DNA of 32,116 nt from Halobacteriales archaeon QS_9_67_17 (GCA_003023185.1 PXSB01000068.1:1-32116), one strand, 5' to 3'. Shown: positions 1 through 7,173, counted from the first letter of the stretch. Made by a program: numbers and translations. Notes: generated by a model from the letters alone, not told the origin.

Positions 1-1
1 A

Positions 2-8
2 CTTATCT
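2..8 (+). promoter_or_regulatory. TATA-like box of the protease gene
   Basis: CTTATCT lies about 20-28 nt upstream of GTG codons at 26 and 32, the spacing usual for haloarchaeal leaderless transcripts. It does not fit the first in-frame start of the protease body (126), which is one reason to think the leader is out of frame. Weak consensus match at the very edge of the window. Confidence 0.35.
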
Positions 9-125
9 GCCGGAACCACCAATCAGTGGCCGTGAGCACCCGGACGACCGCGCTCGACGCTCTCGTCTTCGGCGTCGACGTGCAGAGCGGCGACGTCCGA
101 CGAGGCCGACAGCCCGTACACGCGG

Positions 126-1034
126 GTGTACCGCGACACCATCGACTCGGTCGTCCTCGTCGCCCCGGAAGAGGGGCAGGGCACCGGCTTCGTCTACGAC
201 GACTCGCACGTCGTCACGAACGCCCACGTCGTCGGCGACGCCGACGAGGCAGACGTTCGGTTCTCCTCGGGCGAGTGGCAGACCGGTCGGGTCGTCGGCC
301 GGGACCGCGCCAGCGACCTCGCCGCAATCGAACTCGACGGGCGACCGGAGATGGCGACGCCGCTCCCGCTCGGCGACTCGGAGGCCACCGTCGGTCAGGA
401 GGTGGTCGTCATCGGCAACCCCTTCGGACTCGGAGGGACGCTCACGTCCGGCATCGTCAGCGGGGTCAACCGCTCGATTCCGTCGCCGACGGGGTTCCCG
501 ATTCCCGACGCCATCCAGACGGACGCGGCCGTCAACCCCGGCAACAGCGGCGGCCCGATGATGAGTCTCGACGGCGAGGTGCTCGCGGTGATCAACTCTG
601 GCGGCGGCGACAACATCGCCTTCGGCATCTCCGCGGCGCTCACCACCCGCGTCGTTCCCGAACTGATCCGGACGGGCGGCTACGACCACTCCTTCATCGG
701 CGCGGCGTTCACGCCCGTCACGCCCGAGATCGCCGAGGGGAACGACCTCGACAGGCCTCGCGGTCTTGCTATCACCGCCGTCCTCGACGACGGCCCGGCC
801 GCGGATGTCCTGCGGGCGAGTGACGACCAGACCGTCGTCGACGGGCAGACGGTGCCGGTCGGCGGCGACGTCCTGCTCGCCATCGACGACCGCTCGCTGA
901 CGACGACCGAGGAGTTGGGCAGCTACCTCGCATTGAACACCCGTCCCGGCGACACCGTCGACCTCACCCTGCTTCGAGACGACGAGGAGACGACAATACC
1001 GTTCGAACTCGGCACGCAGCCCGACCGAGCGTGA
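126..1034 (+). CDS. HtrA/Deg-like trypsin-type serine protease with PDZ domain (leader likely frameshifted)
   Basis: Probable exported serine protease of protein quality control. Counting from the GTG at 126, the trypsin triad is visible as His34 (TNAHVV), Asp64 (ASDLAAIEL) and Ser141 (NPGNSGGP), followed by a PDZ-like region at roughly residues 195-300. Family members have an N-terminal export signal; here the only in-frame start is GTG 126, directly at the catalytic domain, because a TGA at 33-35 closes this frame. The codons before it (SDEADSPYT in this frame) look like continuing protein. A possible true start (GTG 26 or 32, frame 2, beginning STRTTALDALVFGV) sits downstream of a TATA-like box, so a one-base frame error in the signal region is likely. 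The domain body is intact. Family call is firm; the N-terminus is uncertain. Confidence 0.85.
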   Translation: MYRDTIDSVVLVAPEEGQGTGFVYDDSHVVTNAHVVGDADEADVRFSSGEWQTGRVVGRDRASDLAAIELDGRPEMATPLPLGDSEATVGQEVVVIGNPFGLGGTLTSGIVSGVNRSIPSPTGFPIPDAIQTDAAVNPGNSGGPMMSLDGEVLAVINSGGGDNIAFGISAALTTRVVPELIRTGGYDHSFIGAAFTPVTPEIAEGNDLDRPRGLAITAVLDDGPAADVLRASDDQTVVDGQTVPVGGDVLLAIDDRSLTTTEELGSYLALNTRPGDTVDLTLLRDDEETTIPFELGTQPDRA

Positions 1035-1077
1035 GGCTGGTCGCCAGATTAACACGCACAGCGGCCCCACACGGCGT

Positions 1078-2001
1078 ATGGACGACACGCCGGACGTGGT
1101 CTCGCTGCTCCCCTCCGCGACGGAGATCGTGTACGCGCTGGGGGTGGAGCCGGTCGCCACCTCACACGAGTGTGATTATCCGCCCGCGGCGGCGGGACGG
1201 CCGGACGCCAACCGCTCCCGCGTCGACCCCGACGCCTCGGCCGCCGAAATCGACGCGCAGGTGCAGGAGGCGGAGGCGTCGGGCGGCGTCTACGAGATCC
1301 GACGCGACGTGCTCGCCGAGGCCGACCCCGATGTCGTCGTCTCGCAGGGCATCTGTGACGTGTGTGCCGTCGACGAGGTGCTCGTGCACGACGCCGTTGA
1401 CGAGCTGGGGCTGGACTGTACGGTGGTGACGACCGACCCCCACTCGCTGTCGGACGTGTTCGACGACATCGAGCGAATCGGCGCGGCGCTCGGCCGCGAG
1501 GGGCGTGCGGACGACCTCATGACCGACCTGCGTGAACGCGTCGCGGCCATCGAGACACGGGCGATGACGGCCGACGAGCGGCCCCGTGTCGCCGTCCTCG
1601 ACTGGACCGACCCGGTGATGGTCGCCGGCCACTGGATACCCGAGATGGTCGAGCGACTCAACGCGACGTTCGGGCTACAGGAGCGAGCGGCCGCCTCGCG
1701 ACCCTTCGAGTGGCGCGAGGTTCGCGCGTACGACCCCGAGGTGGCCGTCGTCGCGCCCTGCGGCTTCGACCTCGACCAGACGTTCGCGAACCTGTCCGAC
1801 CTGACCGACCGCACAGGGTGGGAGGACATCGCGGCCGTGCGAAACGACCGTGCGTACGCGATGGACGGCCACCACTACGTCAACCGACCCGGCCCGCGGC
1901 TCGTCGAGACGATGGAGGCGCTTGCGGCCTGCATCCATCCGGACCTATTCGAGACGCCGCCCGACCACGTCGCCCGCCCGCTGGCGCGGACGGTCGCTTG
2001 A
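1078..2001 (+). CDS. Cobalamin-binding periplasmic-type protein (BtuF-like), no signal peptide
   Basis: The 307-residue protein begins VVSLLPSATEIVYALG, the hallmark of the BtuF/FepB-like helical-backbone substrate-binding fold, and carries ATSHECDYP, QGICDVCAVDEV, VLDWTDPVMVAGHW and HHYVNRPGPRL, typical of archaeal cobalamin-binding homologues. It lacks a signal peptide or lipobox, and no BtuC/BtuD transporter genes are adjacent, so it may act in cytosolic corrinoid handling rather than uptake; that is inference. An ATTAAC TATA-like box about 28 nt upstream of the ATG fits a leaderless transcript. The next gene starts 4 nt after the stop. Confidence 0.82.
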   Translation: MDDTPDVVSLLPSATEIVYALGVEPVATSHECDYPPAAAGRPDANRSRVDPDASAAEIDAQVQEAEASGGVYEIRRDVLAEADPDVVVSQGICDVCAVDEVLVHDAVDELGLDCTVVTTDPHSLSDVFDDIERIGAALGREGRADDLMTDLRERVAAIETRAMTADERPRVAVLDWTDPVMVAGHWIPEMVERLNATFGLQERAAASRPFEWREVRAYDPEVAVVAPCGFDLDQTFANLSDLTDRTGWEDIAAVRNDRAYAMDGHHYVNRPGPRLVETMEALAACIHPDLFETPPDHVARPLARTVA

Positions 2002-2005
2002 GCCG

Positions 2006-2407
2006 ATGCGACTGGCCCCTGCAGCACACGACGCGATGCTCACACACGCACGCGAGGGCGCGCCGGCAGAGGTGGTGGGCGTGCTCGTCGGCGAGCGCGG
2101 TGACGACGACCGCGTGACCCGGATCGAGCGGGCACGCAACGCGGCTGACACCCCACGGACGCGCTACGAGTTGGACCCGGCCGAGCAGATACGACTGATC
2201 GACGACATCGAGGCCGCCGGCGACGAGGTGGTCGGCTTCTATCACTCGCATCCGCGCGGTCCCGAGGGCCCGAGCGCGACGGACGCCGAACTGGCGGCGT
2301 GGGAAGGGTACGTCTACGCCATCGTCTCGCTGGCCGACGAGCCGTTGGTGGGTGCGTGGCGGTGGACCGGCGAGAGGTTCGACCGACTCACCGTCGCCGT
2401 CGAGTAA
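2006..2407 (+). CDS. JAMM/MPN+ metalloprotease (HvJAMM1-like desampylase)
   Basis: A 133-residue single-domain JAMM protein. The zinc motif is complete: Glu22 in AEVVGVLVG, His80 and His82 in YHSHP, Ser90 and Asp93 in GPSATD. Haloarchaeal JAMM1 enzymes cleave ubiquitin-like SAMP proteins from their targets or process SAMP precursors, and the size and motif spacing fit that group. The ATG at 2006 starts 4 nt after the btuF-like stop, so the two are probably co-transcribed. A UbaA-like E1 enzyme lies 300 bp downstream on the opposite strand, supporting a role in sampylation. A generic MPN+ peptidase with another substrate cannot be excluded. Confidence 0.85.
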   Translation: MRLAPAAHDAMLTHAREGAPAEVVGVLVGERGDDDRVTRIERARNAADTPRTRYELDPAEQIRLIDDIEAAGDEVVGFYHSHPRGPEGPSATDAELAAWEGYVYAIVSLADEPLVGAWRWTGERFDRLTVAVE

Positions 2408-2439
2408 GACACATCAGGGCGACAGCCCTCCACGTCAGT

Positions 2440-2724
2440 ATGACGCAGACCATGTGCGCGGAGGTGATCCACGTCGTCCCGCCGGAGGAACTCGACAGCT
2501 ACGACCTCGAATCCGACCTTCGGGAGCGGGCCGACGGCCGATACGTGCTGGTCTGTCGCGAGGGCGGGCGGCCGTCGTGGTTCGAGCGACTGGTCGCGTT
2601 CCTGCGCCGCGAGCCAATCGAACCGGTGACGCTCGTCGCCGAGACGGACGCCGAGGAGGGAGCCGAAATCGACGTGGCGGTGGCGGAGACGGGGACACCC
2701 GGCGTCTACGAAGTCGTCGACTAG
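2440..2724 (+). CDS. Conserved-type haloarchaeal small protein, function unknown
   Basis: This 94-residue acidic protein starts at ATG 2440, 32 nt after the JAMM gene. I do not recognise the family. It begins with a short strand-like segment (CAEVIHVVPPEEL), has a basic/aromatic centre (RPSWFERLVAFLRREP, perhaps an amphipathic helix) and ends in an acidic beta-type stretch (GTPGVYEVVD). There is no C-terminal Gly-Gly, so it is not an obvious SAMP modifier. Its stop overlaps the stop of ubaA on the other strand by four bases (CTAG). Its place between the JAMM protease and the E1 enzyme makes a link to conjugation possible but unproven. Confidence 0.7.
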   Translation: MTQTMCAEVIHVVPPEELDSYDLESDLRERADGRYVLVCREGGRPSWFERLVAFLRREPIEPVTLVAETDAEEGAEIDVAVAETGTPGVYEVVD

Positions 2725-3461
2725 ATGGCGCAGGTGCTCGCGTACTCCACGTCATCGACGGAGTCGATGGTGTCGCCGTCGCCACACACCGGACAGTCGG
2801 GGCGCGGCTCGACGGGCACCTCCTCGAAGGTCATGTCGCCGGCGTCGTAGAAGACGAAGCGGCCGTCGAGCGACTCGCCGTAGTCGAGCGCGAGCTTCAC
2901 CGCTTCGGTCGCCTGTATCGTGCCGACGACACCCGGTAGCACACCGAGCACGCCCGCCTCGGCACAGCCCGGCACCGTCCCCGGCTCCGGGGCCTCGGGG
3001 AACAGACAGCGGTAGCAGGGGCCGCCCTCCTTTGCCTCGAACGTCGTCACCTGTCCCTCGAACCGGAGGATCGCTCCGTGGGCGAAGGGGACCCCTGCGA
3101 GCGTGCACGCGTCGTTGACGAGATACCGCGTCTCGAAGTTGTCCGAACAGTCGACGACGATGTCGTAGTCGGCGACGAGCGACTCGACGTTCTCGGCCGT
3201 GACCGGGACGCCCACGTCGGCGTCGGCGTGGATCACCTGTCGCTGGAGGTTCGACCGCTCGACAGCGTCGTCGTCGGCGATGCCGAGCGTGCCGATACCC
3301 GCCGCGGCGAGATACTGCACGACCGGTGCGCCGAGGCCACCGGCACCGAGACAGAGCACGCGCGTGTCGAGAAGCTCGGCCTGCCCCTCCGGCCCGACGC
3401 CGTCCATGATGATGTGTCGGGAGTATCGGTCTAACTGCTCGGGGTCGAGATTGAGGCTCAC
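2721..3461 (-). CDS. ubaA: E1-like SAMP-activating enzyme (UbaA/MoeB/ThiF family), internally shortened
   Basis: Adenylates ubiquitin-like SAMPs for protein conjugation, tRNA thiolation and molybdopterin synthesis. Visible features are RYSRHIIMDGVG at the start, the nucleotide-binding loop LGAGGLGAP, NLQRQVIH, DCSDNFETRYLVND, the zinc pairs CYRC and CPVC, and the presumed catalytic Cys in GCAEAGVLG. The start is GTG 3461 (VSLNLDPEQLDRYSRH), where relatives begin; the longer TTG-started ORF adds nothing family-like. The protein is 246 residues, against about 270 for the Haloferax enzyme as I recall it. After DADVG the sequence jumps to VPVTAENVE, skipping the usual GxPK...LNPD segment with the ATP-contacting lysine (Lys86 in E. 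coli MoeB). Activity may therefore be impaired, unless this is an assembly error. Confidence 0.85.
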   Translation of the reverse strand: MSLNLDPEQLDRYSRHIIMDGVGPEGQAELLDTRVLCLGAGGLGAPVVQYLAAAGIGTLGIADDDAVERSNLQRQVIHADADVGVPVTAENVESLVADYDIVVDCSDNFETRYLVNDACTLAGVPFAHGAILRFEGQVTTFEAKEGGPCYRCLFPEAPEPGTVPGCAEAGVLGVLPGVVGTIQATEAVKLALDYGESLDGRFVFYDAGDMTFEEVPVEPRPDCPVCGDGDTIDSVDDVEYASTCAI

Positions 3462-3619
3462 GACCGGTTTCGGAGATAGAACACCGTAAGGCTGACTCCC
3501 TCGCTCGCACACCGTGAACGACTGCAACCCCTGCGCTATTGTTAATTGCTACCAATACTTCTGCTGTATGCGGCTTTGGCCCTGTCGAATATTGAGGACA
3601 TATATGCCTTTGGGGATGG

Positions 3620-3627
3620 TATTATAA
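3620..3627 (+). promoter_or_regulatory. TATA box of the rhodopsin gene
   Basis: TATTATAA is a near-perfect archaeal TATA element about 29-36 nt before the rhodopsin ATG at 3656, giving a very short leader. The 194-nt gap between ubaA and this gene is AT-richer than its surroundings, as usual for bop promoters. I could not align it convincingly with the UAS reported for Halobacterium bop. Confidence 0.65.
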
Positions 3628-3655
3628 TGCTCCCTCTTCTAGGATAGCTCGGATT

Positions 3656-4384
3656 ATGGTCCAACCAACCGACACGCAATCGCTCATCCTCTGGGTCGGT
3701 ACCCTAGGGATGGCGCTCGGTACCGTCGCGTTCATCGCGATGGGCTGGGGCGAGAAGGACAAGGAAATGCAGGAGTTCTACATCATAACGACGTTCATTA
3801 CGGCGATCGCGTTCTCGTCGTACTTCAGTATGGCCACAGGCTTCGGGCTCATCGAAGTCGAGGCTGCCGGCGAAGTCCTCGACATCTACTGGGCTCGCTA
3901 CGCTGACTGGCTGTTCACGACGCCGCTCCTGCTGCTTGACCTCGCACTGCTCGCGGGCGCAGACCGCAACACCATCGCGACGCTCATCGGTCTCGACGCC
4001 GCGATGATCATCACCGGCCTCGCCGGCGCGCTGGCGACCGCAGGTGCCGCAGAGCGCATCGCATGGTGGGGTATCAGTACCGGCTTCTTCGTCGTGCTGC
4101 TGTACTTCCTCGTGTCCGCGCTCGGCACGCAGGCCGCAAAGCAGTCCGGCGACGTCGCGTCCACGTTCTCGACGCTTCGGAATCTCGTCGTGGTGCTGTG
4201 GACGGCGTATCCCATCGTGTGGATCATCGGGACGGAGTCGACGCTCGGCATCGTCAGCCTGAACGTCGAGACGGCGCTGTTCGCCGTCCTCGACCTCGCG
4301 GCGAAGGTCGGCTTCGGCTTCATCCTGCTCCGCAGTCGTAACGTTCTCGAACAGGCGACCAGCTCGGCGCAGGCGGCCGACTAA
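3656..4384 (+). CDS. bop: Bacteriorhodopsin-type light-driven proton pump
   Basis: A 242-residue seven-helix retinal protein of the plasma membrane that exports protons in the light. Helix C reads [19 protein letters not shown], with Arg81, proton acceptor Asp84, Thr88 and donor Asp95, equivalent to R82, D85, T89 and D96 of Halobacterium bacteriorhodopsin. The release-group glutamates are kept (Glu194 in IGTE, Glu205 in LNVET), as are helix G Asp213 and the Schiff-base Lys217 in DLAAKVGFG. Asp at both the acceptor and donor positions indicates an outward proton pump rather than a chloride pump or sensor. The next two genes supply retinal. The upstream TATA box suggests a nearly leaderless mRNA. 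Confidence 0.97.
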   Translation: MVQPTDTQSLILWVGTLGMALGTVAFIAMGWGEKDKEMQEFYIITTFITAIAFSSYFSMATGFGLIEVEAAGEVLDIYWARYADWLFTTPLLLLDLALLAGADRNTIATLIGLDAAMIITGLAGALATAGAAERIAWWGISTGFFVVLLYFLVSALGTQAAKQSGDVASTFSTLRNLVVVLWTAYPIVWIIGTESTLGIVSLNVETALFAVLDLAAKVGFGFILLRSRNVLEQATSSAQAAD

Positions 4385-4403
4385 CGGACGTCTCGCTCCG
4401 ATT

Positions 4404-4418
4404 GACTTTTTATTCTTT
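4404..4418 (+). promoter_or_regulatory. T-rich tract: crtY TATA box and possible bop terminator
   Basis: GACTTTTTATTCTTT lies 20 bp after the bop stop and about 24-30 nt before the crtY ATG. The spacing fits a TATA box for a leaderless crtY mRNA, and archaeal termination also occurs at T-runs, so one tract may end bop transcripts and start the carotenoid unit. The dual role is inference. Confidence 0.45.
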
Positions 4419-4704
4419 CGTGCGCCAGTAGCCGCATGGCCGTCCTGAGCTATCTGGGCTTTCACGTCGTCTTCCTCGCGCCGTTACTGTTCGTCCTCGT
4501 CGTCGCCGTCGCCACCCGGCGGCTTCGACTCCCACGGGCCCGCGTCCAGTGGGCCGGGATCGCGCTGCTCGCAGCTATCGCCGTCGCGTACACGATACCG
4601 TGGGAGGTGTTGCTCATCGGTCGGGGCGTGTGGAGCTACGGCGAGGGGGTGGTTCGCGCCCGCCTCTGGAACGTCCCCGTCGAGGAACTGCTGTTCATCG
4701 TCGT

Positions 4705-4805
4705 CCAGCCGTTCGGTGAGCCACAGCCACATGACGAGCCCCTGTACGACGAAGAGATTCGTGCACAGGAAGAACAGCGCCTCCTCTATCGGTAGGCCGG
4801 CGAGC
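4705..4805 (+). repeat. Left arm of a perfect 101-bp inverted repeat inside crtY
   Basis: Bases 4705-4805 are the exact reverse complement of 4977-5077, with 171 bp between them. This arm is the foreign one: it interrupts the cyclase reading frame, while the right arm encodes genuine cyclase sequence (AGLPIEEALFFL...LTERL). The match starts in CCAGCCG, which also fits the native codons of VQP, so the junction has microhomology. Confidence 0.97.
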
Positions 4806-4976
4806 CGGCCCGGTGTTCGCGATCCAGTGGGGGTTCGGCTGGCCGTATCTCGTCGAGCGGTGGCGCACGATAGTCGTCGGCGCCGGTCTCCCGACGGTGT
4901 ATCTGTGTGCGGCCGACTTCATCGCCATCACCCTCGGCATCTGGGAGCTCTCGCCGGCGTACACGACCGGGCTGAC

Positions 4977-5077
4977 GCTCGCCGGCCTACCGATAGAGGA
5001 GGCGCTGTTCTTCCTGTGCACGAATCTCTTCGTCGTACAGGGGCTCGTCATGTGGCTGTGGCTCACCGAACGGCTGG
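4977..5077 (-). repeat. Right arm of the 101-bp inverted repeat (native crtY 3' coding sequence)
   Basis: Exact reverse complement of 4705-4805. It encodes the conserved C-terminal motif of the cyclase in frame, so it is the source copy. An RNA across both arms would form a 101-bp hairpin with a 171-nt loop. Confidence 0.97.
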
Positions 5078-5117
5078 GTATCGACACGCCGACTGCGGCC
5101 GCGGTGCCGGCCGAGTC

Positions 5118-6164
5118 GTGAGCGCGCCGCTGTTTCCCCCGACCCCGGCCCGCGAGACGGTCCGCCGGTGGGCGCTCGCGCCCGGCTGGCTCGCCTGTGG
5201 CCTGCTCGCCGTCGTGTTCGCCTTCGAGCCGAACCTGCCGCGGTCGGTTCAGTATCTCCCCTTGGTCGCGTCGACAGTACTGATCGGCCTCCCGCACGGC
5301 GCTATCGACCATCTCGTCCCCGGACGGCTCCGCGACACCGGGCCGACGCCGCGCTCGCTGGCGCTCGTCGGCGTACTGTACGCCGCGCTCGGCGGCCTCT
5401 ACGCCGCCGCGTGGTTCGTCGCGCCGGCCATCTGCTTCGCGGGCTTCATCCTCCTCACGCTGGCTCACTGGGGACAGGGGGACGTTCACGCGGTCGTCGC
5501 GCTCGCGGGCGGCGACCACCTCCGGAGTCGGGGCCAGCGCGCGCTCGCGGCGGTCGTCCGCGGTGGCTTCCCGATGCTCGTGCCGCTGGTCGCCTTCCCG
5601 ACCGAGTACGAACGGGTCGCCCGAGCCTTGGTCGCGCCGTTCACCGGCGACACTGACGTGCTCGCTCTGGCGTTCACCCCGGAGGCACGGGTCGCCGTCG
5701 GCCTTGGCTTCGCCCTACTGGTCGTCGCACACCTCGCCGTCGGCTACGCGCGCCGCGACGAGGGAGCGGGTTGGCGGCGCGACGCCGGCGAGACGCTCCT
5801 GCTCACCGTCTACTTCGTCACGGTGCCGCCGATACTCGCCGTCGGGATCTACTTCTGTCTGTGGCACGCCGCCCGCCACGTCGCCCGGCTCGTCCTGCTC
5901 GACCCGCCGGCGGTCGACGCGCTCTCACGCGGGGCGGCGACCGAGGCAGTCGCTCGCTTCGGAAAGCAGGCCGCGCCGCTCACGCTCGCCTCGCTCGCGC
6001 TGCTGGGCGGACTGTATCTGCTCGTCCCGGCTCCGCCGACCGACGTGGCCGGCTTCGTCGGGCTGTATCTCGTCTTCATCGCCGCGCTGACGCTCCCGCA
6101 CGTCGTCGTCGTCGCGTGGATGGACCGCGCGCAGGGAGTCTGGTCGCCGCGCGGCGTCGAGTGA
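5118..6164 (+). CDS. blh: Brp/Blh-type beta-carotene 15,15'-dioxygenase
   Basis: Integral membrane iron enzyme that cleaves beta-carotene to two retinal molecules, the chromophore of the neighbouring rhodopsin. The 348-residue protein has many hydrophobic helices and the family's His-rich motifs: GLPHGAIDHLVPG, LTLAHWGQGDVHA and YFCLWHAARHVARL, plus a late LTLPHVVVVAW. The start is GTG 5118, whose GTGA overlaps the crtY stop by four bases, indicating translational coupling. The stop lies one base before the msrB stop on the other strand. The gene is intact, so retinal synthesis depends on whether the cyclase is really broken or another copy exists elsewhere. Confidence 0.92.
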   Translation: MSAPLFPPTPARETVRRWALAPGWLACGLLAVVFAFEPNLPRSVQYLPLVASTVLIGLPHGAIDHLVPGRLRDTGPTPRSLALVGVLYAALGGLYAAAWFVAPAICFAGFILLTLAHWGQGDVHAVVALAGGDHLRSRGQRALAAVVRGGFPMLVPLVAFPTEYERVARALVAPFTGDTDVLALAFTPEARVAVGLGFALLVVAHLAVGYARRDEGAGWRRDAGETLLLTVYFVTVPPILAVGIYFCLWHAARHVARLVLLDPPAVDALSRGAATEAVARFGKQAAPLTLASLALLGGLYLLVPAPPTDVAGFVGLYLVFIAALTLPHVVVVAWMDRAQGVWSPRGVE

Positions 6165-6165
6165 G

Positions 6166-6567
6166 CTACTCCTCGTCGAAATCGAGCGCGGCGGAGTTGA
6201 TACAGAAGCGCTTCCCGGTCGGGTTGGGGCCGTCTTCGAAGACGTGACCGAGGTGGCCGCCACAGTCCGCACACACCGTCTCGGTGCGCACCATTCCGTG
6301 CGAGCGGTCCTCGCGGAACTCGATGGCTCCGTCGACGGCGTCGTAGAAGGAGGGCCAGCCGGAGCCCTCGTCGTCGAACTTCGTGTCCGAGTCGAAGAGG
6401 AGTGCGCCACAGCCGGCGCACCGATACTCACCGTCGTCGTCCTTGCCGATGTACTCGCCGGTGAACTTCGGCTCCGTCCCCTCCTCGCGGAGGACGCGGT
6501 ACTCCTCCTCGGTCAGCAGTTCGCGCCACTCCTCCTCGCTCTCGGGAAGCTCCTTGGTATTGCTCAT
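6166..6567 (-). CDS. msrB: Peptide-methionine (R)-S-oxide reductase
   Basis: Reduces methionine-R-sulfoxide in proteins, an oxidative-damage repair enzyme. The 133-residue protein contains the zinc cysteines C50AGC53 and C99ADC102, the substrate motifs GSGWPSFY and GGHLGHVF, and the catalytic Cys122 in RFCINSAAL. The ATG at 6567 was chosen because the protein begins MSNTKELPESEEEWRELL, the normal family start; the upstream extension in the ORF track is read from a dispersed repeat. That repeat (copy A) begins 52 bp upstream, so it sits at the edge of the msrB promoter. Confidence 0.95.
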   Translation of the reverse strand: MSNTKELPESEEEWRELLTEEEYRVLREEGTEPKFTGEYIGKDDDGEYRCAGCGALLFDSDTKFDDEGSGWPSFYDAVDGAIEFREDRSHGMVRTETVCADCGGHLGHVFEDGPNPTGKRFCINSAALDFDEE

Positions 6568-6618
6568 GGTTCGGGTAGGTGCCCAACGGACTTGTATCCG
6601 TGCCCGCGCCGCCCGGGT

Positions 6619-6893
6619 GGTGTTCAGATGTGTGGGTCGTCGCTCGACCAAGTGACTGCGGTGGGTGGGACTGAAAGGGGCCGGTCGCTCGACGAAGACG
6701 GGCGACGTAAGGACCGCAGGAGTGAGCGAAGCGAACGATGAGGACCGTGGTTCGAAAGACGGTATGCCGTCTTTCGTCATCCCAGAAATCTTCGATTTCT
6801 GGAGACAGCGAGCCCATCGAGTCGAGCGACCGGGGGCTTTCTACACTTCATTGTCCTCATAGTCCCCGGAGCCACTCCTACCTGAACATCACT
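6619..6893 (+). mobile_element. Dispersed TIR repeat, copy A (MITE-like), with nested hairpins
   Basis: Fills most of the 432-bp gap between msrB and the next gene. The left end GGTGTTCAGATGTGTGGGTC and the right end, read in reverse (AGTGATGTTCAGGTAGG), form an imperfect terminal inverted repeat. Internal conserved blocks are GGTGGGACTGAAAGGGGCCG and CGGGGGCTTTCTACAC, with GGAGTGAGCGAAGCGAACGA between. It is longer than other copies because of an extra segment at about 6750-6805 holding two perfect hairpins. No clear target-site duplication and no convincing gene; ORFs here are read through the repeat. Confidence 0.75.
6753..6802. repeat. Two tandem perfect hairpins inside copy A
   Basis: CGAAAGACGG-TATG-CCGTCTTTCG (6753-6776, 10-bp stem) is followed by CCAGAAATC-TTC-GATTTCTGG (6782-6802, 9-bp stem). 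Other copies here lack this insert, so it is a separate module within the repeat. Each hairpin would form in DNA or RNA. Confidence 0.8.
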
Positions 6894-6999
6894 CGTGGTC
6901 CCGTCGCCGAAAGATCACTCGTCGTATGGGTGATACTCTCGATTCGCCCGGTCGGTAGTTCTCCGGTAGGCTGAAGATGGCACGGCCGGTGTCACGAGT

Positions 7000-7173
7000 A
7001 TGCGATCCGAGGAGGCGATTCGCGAGCGCATCGCGGCGCTGGAGTCTGAGTACGACCGACACGACCCGCCCGTGTCGGCGCTGGAAGAGGAAGCGGAAGT
7101 CGCGCTTCTGCGCGCCATCGAGGAGCTGGAGTGGGTTCTCGAGGAGTTCGACGACGAATCGTTCACCCAGTAA
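7000..7173 (+). CDS. Small acidic helical protein, unknown
   Basis: A 57-residue protein that the ORF track omits. It starts at ATG 7000 (MRSEEAIRERIAALESEY) and ends at TAA 7171-7173. Heptad-like spacing of Leu/Ile/Val with many Glu residues suggests a coiled-coil helix pair. It resembles in style the 54-aa protein at 24189. Codon use is typical of real haloarchaeal genes (GC-rich third positions, acidic product). Function unknown. Confidence 0.6.
   Translation: MRSEEAIRERIAALESEYDRHDPPVSALEEEAEVALLRAIEELEWVLEEFDDESFTQ

Larger units (their letters stand above)
4436..5121 (+). pseudogene. crtY: Lycopene beta-cyclase (CrtY, CrtYc/d type), disrupted
   Basis: Converts lycopene to beta-carotene, the precursor of retinal. 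The 5' part (4436 to about 4710, frame 2) encodes the first membrane domain: LSYLGFHVVFLAPL, AYTIPWEVLL, GVWSYGEG and VPVEELLFIVVQP. The 3' part (from about 4806, frame 1) encodes FAIQWGFGWPYL, TVYLCAADFIAI, GLPIEEALFFL and NLFVVQGLVMW. Both PxEE motifs survive, but the roughly 40-70 residues that normally join the halves are absent. In their place is a perfect 101-bp reverse-complement copy of the gene's own 3' end, which adds 28 foreign codons and a TAG at 4793-4795. As written, one polypeptide cannot be made; two half-proteins are conceivable (the second from GTG 4813) but would lack a helix pair. An assembly artefact is a real alternative. Confidence 0.85.

Noticed and set aside
3461-3527. 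N-terminal extension of UbaA from TTG 3527
   Set aside because: TTG start, no family similarity in the added 22 residues, and relatives begin at the equivalent of GTG 3461.
3612-3635. Seven-codon ORF (MPLGMVL) before bop
   Set aside because: It lies upstream of or within the bop TATA box, so it would not be transcribed from that promoter; likely chance.
4705-5077. Inverted repeats as an invertible phase switch in crtY
   Set aside because: Flipping the 171-bp interior would not rebuild a cyclase frame or connect a promoter, and no recombinase is near.
4716-6164. 482-aa plus-strand ORF spanning crtY and blh
   Set aside because: Its first part is the inverted copy and a wrong frame of crtY. 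Only the part from GTG 5118 (blh) is real protein.
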